Shown one piece after another: positions 1 through 5,757 of a stretch of 14,403 nucleotides of DNA (its first letter is position 1; each line of letters opens with the position of its first letter). Under the pieces are notes generated by a model. The model saw nothing but the letters and a program-made list of their open reading frames with translations, was not told the origin of the DNA and searched no databases. Source of the DNA: Anaeromyxobacter_A sp035636195 (GTDB lineage: Bacteria; Myxococcota; Myxococcia; Myxococcales; Anaeromyxobacteraceae); the NCBI GenBank assembly GCA_035636195.1, contig DASPZP010000263.1:1-14403 (forward strand). The letters are read 5' to 3'. Both the position numbers and the translations under genes were made by a program.

Positions 1-540
1 CGACGCGCGTACGTACGAGGGGAGGTCGGGCTTCAGATCCATCATCCGCTGCGCGGCGGCCGCGGCCTCCTCGAACCGCCCGAGCTCGAGCAACGCGTCG
101 GAGTGGAGGCCGTGCGCCGCGGCCAGGCCGGGCTCGCGCGCCACGAGCGCCTCCGCGAGCGCCCGCGCCTCCTCGAAGCGGTGGCCTTCCAGGAGGACGA
201 GCCCGCGGAGGAGGAGCGCGCGGGCGGCGCCCGGACGAAGCGCGAGCGCTGCGCCCGCTGCGTCGTCGGCGCCCAGGTAGAGGTTGGGGTGCGCGTCGAG
301 GCGGGCCTTCCTCACCCACGCCTCGCCGAGGTCGAGCCACGCGTCCGCGGACCGGGGCGCTCGCCGGAGGCGGGTCTGGAGCTCCACGATGCGCCGGTCC
401 ACCGGGGCCGCGCCGGTCGGGGCGCGCATGGCCAGCGGATGACCCTGCGTGAAGTGGGCCGCGGCCTCGTCCCGGCCCCGGCAGCCCGGGGTCGAGAGGA
501 GGAGGGCGAGCGCGGCGAACGGAAGCCAAGAGGAGGGCAT
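1..540 (-). CDS. TPR-repeat protein with lipoprotein-like signal, C-terminus off the left edge
   Basis: The reading frame is open from an ATG at 540 to the window edge (180 codons, no stop), so the gene is partial. The start is supported by GAGG six bases upstream, 19 nt after the DUF4331 stop. Residues 5-19 are hydrophobic and end in STPGC (Cys20), a lipoprotein-like signal whose lipobox is imperfect because of the Pro. From about residue 60 on there are helical repeats of TPR type, for example the stretches around AWLDLGEAWV, LLLRGLVLLEGHRFEEA and HSDALLELGRFEEAAAAA. TPR domains are protein-binding scaffolds, so an envelope-attached partner or scaffold is inferred. It is the last visible gene of the sigma/anti-sigma/DUF4331 operon. 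The specific function is not recognised. Confidence 0.75.
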   Translation of the reverse strand, partial: MPSSWLPFAALALLLSTPGCRGRDEAAAHFTQGHPLAMRAPTGAAPVDRRIVELQTRLRRAPRSADAWLDLGEAWVRKARLDAHPNLYLGADDAAGAALALRPGAARALLLRGLVLLEGHRFEEARALAEALVAREPGLAAAHGLHSDALLELGRFEEAAAAAQRMMDLKPDLPSYVRAS

Positions 541-559
541 CGGGCACCTCGATCGCGCG

Positions 560-1999
560 TTACGGCGTGGGCTTCCCGTGTCCCTGGTCCAGGCCCTGCC
601 AGGGCAGGGCCAGGAACGGGAACTCGGTGAGGAATGTGGCGTCGTTGTGATCGACGCCGTCCGAGATCGGGATCTGGAGCTTCGTGAGGAGCAGCGAGAG
701 GAGGACGTCGGTCACGTCCGCCTGCTCGTGGTCCGTCCCCGGGGCGATCGGCCGGCCGTTCGGGAAGGCCGAGTCGGTCGCGAGGTCGACGCGGAGCACG
801 TCGCCGGTCGCCGAGAGCGGCACGTGGTGCGCGCCCGGGGTGGGGATGTCCTTCAGGTTGATCACGTCGAGGATGTCGGTGCGGTTGGACTTGAAGGGGG
901 TGGGATCGGCGCCGAGCGCCGCGTAGATTCCCACCGCCTCGGCGTCCCGGACGATGATCGGGTTCAGGAAGTAGGCGCCGAAGTGGGCCACGTCGTCCTT
1001 CGGGTGGGTGCGGTTGTAGAAGTCCTTGTCCTGGTAACCGATGATCGCCTCGTTCACGAGCGGGAGGCCGAGGCGCGACACCTGCACCCACGGCCCCTCG
1101 GGCCGCGCCGATCCGTCGCGGCGAAGGACGTTCACCTTGCGGCGGCTCGAGGACGCCCACAGGCCGACCGTGGTCGCGTCGCCCGGCGTGCTTCCCGGTG
1201 TCTTGCCGTCGGCAGTGAGCAGCTGGGTGGGGATCTCGAGCGCGATGCTGTGGGTGTTGAAGCCGGCGATCCCGTCCTGCGCGGTGCCCTTCGGCCGCAG
1301 GTTCGCGAGGTCGAAGATGCCCCCGAGATCGACGTAGAACCCGTCGTCGCGCGGGCCGGCGAAGACCCGCCCCTCGCTCCCGCCCTGGCCCAGCGGGCGG
1401 ATGAAGGTGGCGGCGAACGCGTCGTCGTAGACGGGCGAGGTGTACGGCGCGAGGCCGAGGGCGTTCGCCACCTGCTGCGTGCGCGGCCCGATGCGAGGCG
1501 GCGCCACCGGCACGTCCTGGGCGAGGACGCGGGTGTCCCGGTCGCCGCTCCCGGCGCGCCGGGAGATCCGGGTCACGGTGTAGGTCTGGTCGAAGGCGCC
1601 GGCCAGCTGTGCGAAGAACTCCTTTCCGCCGCCTGGGGCGAGCGCGAGGGCGGCCGGGTCGACCCGCGCGATCGGCGCGGTCTTGAAGCGGAACTGGTAG
1701 GTGACCACGTCCTCGAGCGACTGGTTGCCGCGCGCGAGGTGGACCTCGTAGAGGACATCGTCCGAGAACTTGTGGAAGTTGGGTCCGCCGGCCGGCTCCT
1801 CGAGGGGGATCCAGTTGGCGATGATCCAGAGCTTGTCGTGCGCGCCCGGTGACACCCACGCGTACAGGTCGGTGTTGTCGGCCTCGGGATCGGCGCTGAT
1901 GGCCGGCGCCTCGCGGTGGCTCGACGCGTGGGCGGACCCGGCGAACAGGGCCAGCGCGGCGGCGAGCGTGAACAGGGTACGGCGCTCCTTCGAGTGCAT
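560..1999 (-). CDS. DUF4331 family exported protein
   Basis: This 479-aa protein begins with a Sec signal peptide (charged N-terminus KERR, hydrophobic residues 9-22, cleavage expected after AHA at residue 25). The mature protein opens with SSHREAPAISADPEADNTDL, which I recognise as the hallmark of the DUF4331 family, followed by family blocks IPLEEPAGGPNFHKF and YQFRFKTAP. The length fits a full-length member. The start has GGAGG six to seven bases upstream. DUF4331 proteins are exported and have no biochemically assigned function that I know of, so none is given here. It lies 27 nt after the small lipoprotein and 19 nt before the TPR gene, in a sigma/anti-sigma operon. This suggests the protein is an effector made under control of that sigma factor. 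Confidence 0.9.
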   Translation of the reverse strand: MHSKERRTLFTLAAALALFAGSAHASSHREAPAISADPEADNTDLYAWVSPGAHDKLWIIANWIPLEEPAGGPNFHKFSDDVLYEVHLARGNQSLEDVVTYQFRFKTAPIARVDPAALALAPGGGKEFFAQLAGAFDQTYTVTRISRRAGSGDRDTRVLAQDVPVAPPRIGPRTQQVANALGLAPYTSPVYDDAFAATFIRPLGQGGSEGRVFAGPRDDGFYVDLGGIFDLANLRPKGTAQDGIAGFNTHSIALEIPTQLLTADGKTPGSTPGDATTVGLWASSSRRKVNVLRRDGSARPEGPWVQVSRLGLPLVNEAIIGYQDKDFYNRTHPKDDVAHFGAYFLNPIIVRDAEAVGIYAALGADPTPFKSNRTDILDVINLKDIPTPGAHHVPLSATGDVLRVDLATDSAFPNGRPIAPGTDHEQADVTDVLLSLLLTKLQIPISDGVDHNDATFLTEFPFLALPWQGLDQGHGKPTP

Positions 2000-2026
2000 G
2001 GGATTCCTCCGTCGGTTGGGTCGGGA

Positions 2027-2311
2027 TCAGCTCGAGAGGCCCCAGGTGAGCGCGGCCACGGCCGGGCTTTGGTCGTCCACCTCGATCACGCCGGGCGTGA
2101 GAGGCTCGTCGCTCACCACGAGCGAGAAGCCGGTCTTCGGATCGACGAGGGTCACCGTCTGACGCCCGGCCGCCTCGTCTCGCGACACCTCCACGGTGGC
2201 GCTCTCCATCCAGGCGCCGTCGGCGTCCGGCGCGGTGGGCCCGCCTCTGCCGCCGCAGCCCACCGCGACGAGCGCACCGACGAGGGGCAGCGTCTTCGTC
2301 TTCCGTTGCAT
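2027..2311 (-). CDS. Small lipoprotein of unknown function
   Basis: This 94-aa protein has basic residues at the N-terminus (QRKTK), a short hydrophobic run and a lipobox-like AVGC with Cys19, followed by a Gly-rich linker. It is therefore probably lipid-anchored, leaving a mature part of about 75 residues. The mature part is acidic, with segments such as ATVEVSRDEA and VTLVDPKTGFSLVV that look like beta strands. No family is recognised. A strong GGAGGT lies five bases before the ATG at 2311. It is preceded by the only sizeable gap in the operon (85 nt) and followed after 27 nt by the DUF4331 gene, so it probably works with that exported protein. Confidence 0.75.
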   Translation of the reverse strand: MQRKTKTLPLVGALVAVGCGGRGGPTAPDADGAWMESATVEVSRDEAAGRQTVTLVDPKTGFSLVVSDEPLTPGVIEVDDQSPAVAALTWGLSS

Positions 2312-2396
2312 GTGTGACCTCCTTCGTGCCGCGGGTACGGAGCGCGGAGGAGGTCGGATCTCTGGAGAGGCGGGGGGACCCTTCGGAGTCGCGAGA

Positions 2397-3197
2397 TCAG
2401 CCGGCGACCTTACCGACGAGGACCACCTGCGTCGGCGACGGGCTCCCGCCGGCGGGCTCGAGCGAGACGGCGAGGGCGTCGGGAGGCGGGCCTCGCAGCA
2501 GGCCAGGGTCCACCTCGCCGGCCGCGCCGCCCGGGGTCTGCTGCAGGAAGCCGGCCGGCCGAGGAGGCGCCGCCCCGCGGATCACCCAGAGCTGGAACGT
2601 CTTGCCGGGCGGCGGCGCGAGCGAGGAGGAGGCCACCACGGCGCGCCCTTCGGCGACGTTCACGATCGCGACGCCGCGGCCGCGCTGACCGGGCTGCGGC
2701 TCGAGTGACACGAGCCTCGTGCCCGGGCGATCGAGCAGCGCCAGCGCGTCGCCCTGGAGCGCCCCGGCGGCGGCCAGCGCGCCCACCTCGGCGCGGAGCC
2801 GATCGCGTTCGCCGGCGAGCGCCTGAAGCTCTGCCCGCGCCTGGCGGGATTCGGCCCGCTGGCGTCGGGACTCGAGCCGCTCCAGTTGCAGGAAGGCGAG
2901 CGCCGCCACCGCGGCGGCAGCGGCCGCCCAACCCCAAGGTCCGATGCGCGCCCTCTGCGGCCGGGAGGTCGCACCGGTGCGCGCCTCGATGGCGCGCCAG
3001 ATGCCGGGATCGGGCCGCGACTCCGGCAAGACCCTCGAGAGCTCGGCCGCGGTGGCGCGGGCGCGGTCGACGGCGTCCAGGCAGCCTTGGTGCGGCCCCG
3101 GACCGGCGAGGTGCTCCTCCACCGCCGCTCGCTCCTCGCGTTCCAGCGCCCCGAGCGCGAACGCCCCCGCCAGCTCGACGACCTCGGCGCAGGTCAT
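2397..3197 (-). CDS. Transmembrane anti-sigma factor, RskA-like
   Basis: This 266-aa protein probably binds the upstream ECF sigma factor with its cytoplasmic N-terminus and senses a signal through its outer domain. Residues 1-50 resemble an anti-sigma zinc-finger domain (CAEVVELAGAFALGALE, then EEHL), but the usual HxxxCxxC is reduced to His29 and a single Cys39. One membrane segment spans about 88-103 (Ala-rich). An Arg/Glu/Ala-rich coiled coil covers about 104-142. The C-terminal domain has RskA-type blocks: GKTFQLWVIRG, PAGFLQQ and SLEPAGGSPSPTQVV. The ATG at 3197 overlaps the sigma stop as ATGA, the classic coupled sigma/anti-sigma arrangement. The frame stays open further upstream, but that part is only a shadow of the sigma gene. 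Confidence 0.88.
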   Translation of the reverse strand: MTCAEVVELAGAFALGALEREERAAVEEHLAGPGPHQGCLDAVDRARATAAELSRVLPESRPDPGIWRAIEARTGATSRPQRARIGPWGWAAAAAAVAALAFLQLERLESRRQRAESRQARAELQALAGERDRLRAEVGALAAAGALQGDALALLDRPGTRLVSLEPQPGQRGRGVAIVNVAEGRAVVASSSLAPPPGKTFQLWVIRGAAPPRPAGFLQQTPGGAAGEVDPGLLRGPPPDALAVSLEPAGGSPSPTQVVLVGKVAG

Positions 3198-3766
3198 GAC
3201 CCACCCTCCGCGAGGTGGGCGGCGAGCTTTTCCATGGCGAGCCGGAGCCGCGTCTTCACGGTGCCGAGCGGCTCGCCCACGCGGGCGGCGATCTCGACCT
3301 GCGTCAGGCCGCCGAAGTAGGCGAGCTCGACCGCCTCGCGCTGCGGCGCGGGCAGCATCGCGAGCGCGTCCTGGACGCGGGACCTCAGCTGCCGGGCCTC
3401 GGCCAGCTCGATCAGGGGAGGAGGAGGGACGACCGGGTCTTCGGCGGCCCGCTCCAGGGCGTGCCGGGCACTGCCGCGGGCGCGGAGGCGGTCGAGCGCG
3501 CGGCTCCGGGCGATGAGCACCGCCCACGCCTCGCGGCTCCCGCGCGCCGGGTCGTAGGCGGAGGCGCGCCGCCACAGCTCGAGGAAGGTCTCCTGGACCA
3601 CGTCCTCGGCCTCCCCGCGGTCGCGCAGCAGGTGGAGCGCGACCGCCATCACGCGCCCGGAGCAGGCGTCGTAGAGCGCGCGGAGCTCGCCGAGGTCCAT
3701 CCCCGCGATGGCGGCGGCTGCCAGGATGAGCAGCGCGAGCGCGGCGAGCCCCGCCGGGTCGATCAT
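3194..3766 (-). CDS. ECF-type RNA polymerase sigma factor
   Basis: This is a group IV (ECF) sigma factor of 190 aa if started at 3766. Region 2 covers about residues 30-95, with AEDVVQETFLELWRRA and RSRALDRLRAR. Region 4 covers about 131-185, with LPAPQREAVELAYFGGLTQ and the helix-turn-helix ending GTVKTRLRLAMEKL. The linker between them is Pro-rich. The start is uncertain. ATG 3766 has a weak GGGA four bases upstream and adds an unusual hydrophobic leader (LAALALLILAAAAIAG). ATG 3700 would give 168 aa beginning MDLGELRALYD but has no recognisable ribosome site. The gene is followed by its anti-sigma factor with an ATGA overlap. It probably drives its own operon, including the DUF4331 gene, though this is inferred from context only. 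Confidence 0.88.
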   Translation of the reverse strand: MIDPAGLAALALLILAAAAIAGMDLGELRALYDACSGRVMAVALHLLRDRGEAEDVVQETFLELWRRASAYDPARGSREAWAVLIARSRALDRLRARGSARHALERAAEDPVVPPPPLIELAEARQLRSRVQDALAMLPAPQREAVELAYFGGLTQVEIAARVGEPLGTVKTRLRLAMEKLAAHLAEGGS

Positions 3767-3954
3767 GGCGTCCCAGCATGAAAGGCCGCTGCGGACGGCA
3801 CAACGCCCGCCGGGGGCGCACCCCGCGACGCCCGCCCGCGACGCCCGGCACTGGTCGCCTGGGCATGCTGTCCCATCGTCATGATCGTCTCCCCGCCCCC
3901 CGGTCCAGGTACGGAGCAGGCCGAGATCTGGATGGGGGTCTTTCCCTCTCGACT
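3767..3954. other. Gap between bioC end and sigma gene, likely promoter region
   Basis: This 188-nt non-coding stretch separates the end of the bioC-like gene from the sigma-factor start, both on the minus strand. It should contain the promoter of the sigma operon, but I could not identify convincing -35/-10 elements. It does contain a perfect 13-bp tandem repeat (annotated separately) and a copy of GGTACGGAG at 3908-3916, which also occurs before the small lipoprotein. Confidence 0.4.
3822..3847. repeat. Perfect 13-bp tandem direct repeat upstream of the sigma gene
   Basis: The unit CCCGCGACGCCCG occurs twice back to back, at 3822-3834 and 3835-3847, ending 56 nt before the longer sigma-factor start. 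The two copies are identical. It could be a protein-binding site for the sigma operon or simple GC-rich slippage. The sequence alone does not decide. Confidence 0.6.
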
Positions 3955-4755
3955 CTAGATCGGAGGGCGACGCGCCACCGCGTACAGGATCTCCCACGTG
4001 GCGGGCACGCCCCGCTCCTCGCCGTGACGCTCGGTATAGAGCCGGGCCATCCGTTGCAGCGTCGCCGGGCCACGGGCGGCGCGCTCCGCCATCGCGTTCC
4101 CGGCGCCGATACGGCGCAGCGCGCGCACGAGGGCCAGCGGGTCGTCGTGCCACTCCACGACACGCTCGGACTCGAGCCGCTCCGCGCGGAGGCCAACCTG
4201 GACGAGCGCCGACTCGAGGTCCTCTGGGCGGTGGAAGCGGTGGGCGTCGTCTTGTCCCGCCCCGGAAGGCAGCGCCTCTCGCCAGGCGGCGGCGAGCTCG
4301 TGCAGGGTCGCCCCACCGAAGAGGGCCAGCGCCACCAACCCTCCCGGCGCAAGGACGCGGCGCATCTCCCCGAGGGATGGACCGAGGCTCTGGAGCCACT
4401 GCAAGGAGGAGGTGGAGACGACGAGGTCGAAGCGGCCGGCCGGGAACGGGAGCGCCTCCGCGTCTCCCACCGCCACGGCCGTGCTGCGCCGGCGCGCGGC
4501 GCTCGCCATGCCATGGGCGAGGTCGACGCCGCACAGCGCCGCGGTGGGCCAGCGTCCGCGCAGGGCCGCGAGGAGGGCGCCCGTCCCCGCGCCGACGTCC
4601 AGGATGCGGCGTGGCGCGGTCGAGGCGGCTGGCAAGAGCGCGGCCAGCCGCGCGCGCACGCGCTCCTGCACCGGCGTGTGGGCGTCGTAGACGTCCGCAC
4701 CTCGGGTGAAGGCCCGCTGGACGCGCGCCTTGTCGATCCTCGCGGCGCGGCTCAT
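3955..4755 (-). CDS. bioC: BioC-like malonyl-ACP O-methyltransferase
   Basis: This 266-aa class I SAM-dependent methyltransferase best fits BioC, which methylates malonyl-ACP so that fatty-acid synthesis can elongate it to the pimeloyl moiety of biotin. The N-terminal DKARVQRAFTRGADVYDAH resembles the BioC signature. The SAM-binding motif ILDVGAGTGA is at 51-60, the acidic residue follows in GVDLAHGM, then GDAEALPF (about 97-104) and FDLVVSTSSLQW (about 109-120). The C-terminal block DPLALVRALRRIGA matches the BioC pattern. Start ATG 4755 has GGAG six bases upstream and overlaps the stop of the esterase gene as ATGA. A BioH-type partner directly upstream strengthens the assignment. A different small-molecule methyltransferase remains possible but less likely. 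Confidence 0.8.
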   Translation of the reverse strand: MSRAARIDKARVQRAFTRGADVYDAHTPVQERVRARLAALLPAASTAPRRILDVGAGTGALLAALRGRWPTAALCGVDLAHGMASAARRRSTAVAVGDAEALPFPAGRFDLVVSTSSLQWLQSLGPSLGEMRRVLAPGGLVALALFGGATLHELAAAWREALPSGAGQDDAHRFHRPEDLESALVQVGLRAERLESERVVEWHDDPLALVRALRRIGAGNAMAERAARGPATLQRMARLYTERHGEERGVPATWEILYAVARRPPI

Positions 4756-5561
4756 GCGAGCTCCGCGGCGAATCGGAGCACGAGCTCGGCCACCACCGCC
4801 GGCCGGCTCAGCTGTGGTGCGTGGCCCAGCCCGGGGAGCAGGCAACGCCGGGCGGAAGGGAGCTGCCGCTCCAGCCACGCCGACGCGGCCGGCAGGCAGA
4901 TCGGATCGCGCTCGCCGTGGAGGAGCAGGGTCGGGGCGCGCACCGCGACGAGCCGCGGCCGTTGATCCGCCGCCAGCAGAGCCTCGAGGCCCGCAAGTGC
5001 GGTCGCGGGGGTGAGCGTGCTCTCGCCCAGCACCGCGTCGGCGAGTGCGCGGCGCTCGGGCTCCGGGAGCTCGTCGGGTGTGAACATGGCGTCGAAGAAG
5101 CGGCGCAGCGTCGGCTGGAACCGGTGGCGGAGGCGCGCCGCGAGCGCCTCCACGCTCGCCGGCAGCAGGCCGTGTGCCCAGTCCGGGGCCGACGTGAAGC
5201 GCGGGGTGACGCCGACGAGCGCGAGGCCCGCCACCCTTCCGGCGAGGACGGGCCACGCCTCGAGCGCGATCTGGCCCCCCATCGACCAGCCGACCAGCAC
5301 CGCGTCGCGCAGGTCGAGCGCGTCGAAGGCCCGCTCGAGGTCGTGCGCGTGGCTGGCGAGGTCCTGCCCGCCGCCGGTGGTGGAGGCCCCATGTCCGCGC
5401 AGGTCGAGGGTGATGACGCGGGCGCCCGCGGTGAGCGGTTCCACCACCGGCGCGAAGGCCGCCGAGGACATGGCCCACCCGTGGACGAGCACCATCGGGC
5501 GGCCGGAGCCTGCTTCGCTGAAGTGGAGCTCGACTCCGGGCGCAGTCGTGAGGTGTGGCAC
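4752..5561 (-). CDS. bioH: BioH-like pimeloyl-ACP methyl ester esterase
   Basis: This 269-aa alpha/beta hydrolase would remove the methyl group added by BioC, releasing pimeloyl-ACP for biotin synthesis. Visible are the oxyanion region LVHGWAMS (about 25-32), the nucleophile elbow GWSMGG with Ser93, the acid in HGERDP (Asp219) and the base in GLGHAPQLSRP (His247). The spacing of this triad and the HAP..SRP ending resemble E. coli BioH. I chose GTG 5561. The frame stays open to an ATG at 5759, but that extension is not protein-like, runs through the promoter and would overlap ccoN. The TGA overlaps the bioC start, so the two are co-translated. Another carboxylesterase of the same fold cannot be fully excluded. 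Confidence 0.78.
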   Translation of the reverse strand: MPHLTTAPGVELHFSEAGSGRPMVLVHGWAMSSAAFAPVVEPLTAGARVITLDLRGHGASTTGGGQDLASHAHDLERAFDALDLRDAVLVGWSMGGQIALEAWPVLAGRVAGLALVGVTPRFTSAPDWAHGLLPASVEALAARLRHRFQPTLRRFFDAMFTPDELPEPERRALADAVLGESTLTPATALAGLEALLAADQRPRLVAVRAPTLLLHGERDPICLPAASAWLERQLPSARRCLLPGLGHAPQLSRPAVVAELVLRFAAELA

Positions 5562-5571
5562 GGGGCGCCGG

Positions 5572-5599
5572 AGCGTAGCAGCGCCCGCTCCATCGTCAA
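5572..5599 (-). promoter_or_regulatory. Predicted sigma-70-type promoter of bioH-bioC
   Basis: On the minus strand a -35 box TTGACG (5594-5599) is followed after 16 bp by an extended -10, TGCTACGCT (core 5572-5577). Transcription would begin near 5565, only about four bases before the bioH GTG at 5561, and no Shine-Dalgarno sequence precedes that codon. A nearly leaderless message is therefore likely if this promoter is real. Confidence 0.55.
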
Positions 5600-5623
5600 C
5601 CTCGTACCCGGCACTCGGTTGAC
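5595..5623. repeat. 7-bp inverted repeat between the divergent bioH and ccoN genes
   Basis: GTCAACC at 5595-5601 and GGTTGAC at 5617-5623 are perfect reverse complements separated by 15 bp. The left arm contains the -35 of the predicted bioH promoter, and the right arm gives a TTGACA on the plus strand. It could be an operator or paired -35 elements. No good -10 follows the plus-strand copy. Confidence 0.5.
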
Positions 5624-5698
5624 AGGTCGGGTCATCCGCACGAAGCGGGCAGGCGAGCGCTCCATACCCGGCCGCTCGCGCCCCCGGCCGACCTCCGG

Positions 5699-5704
5699 TA
5701 TCCT
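5699..5704 (+). promoter_or_regulatory. Possible -10 element for the cco operon
   Basis: TATCCT lies 53 nt before the ccoN ATG and is the best -10 match in the 196-nt divergent gap. The -35 position (about 5676-5681, CTCGCG-like) is poor, which would fit an activator-dependent promoter, but no complete FNR-type palindrome was found. Confidence 0.25.
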
Positions 5705-5757
5705 GCCCGAGATCAAACCCGGTGACGCTGCGCGTCGCCCGCTCCGCCGAGGCTTGC

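Noticed and set aside
2397..3866. 489-codon frame that would fuse an upstream region to the anti-sigma factor
   Set aside because: The first 223 codons lie over the sigma gene in another frame and are Arg/Ala/Pro-rich; the coupled ATG at 3197 is the sensible start.
5619..5647. Complete plus-strand promoter starting at TTGACA 5619-5624
   Set aside because: No acceptable -10 occurs 16-18 bp downstream, so the TTGACA may only be an arm of the inverted repeat.
5703..5717. FNR/FixK-type box upstream of ccoN
   Set aside because: Only one half-site (ATCAA at 5712-5716) is present; the matching TTGAT half is absent at the required distance.
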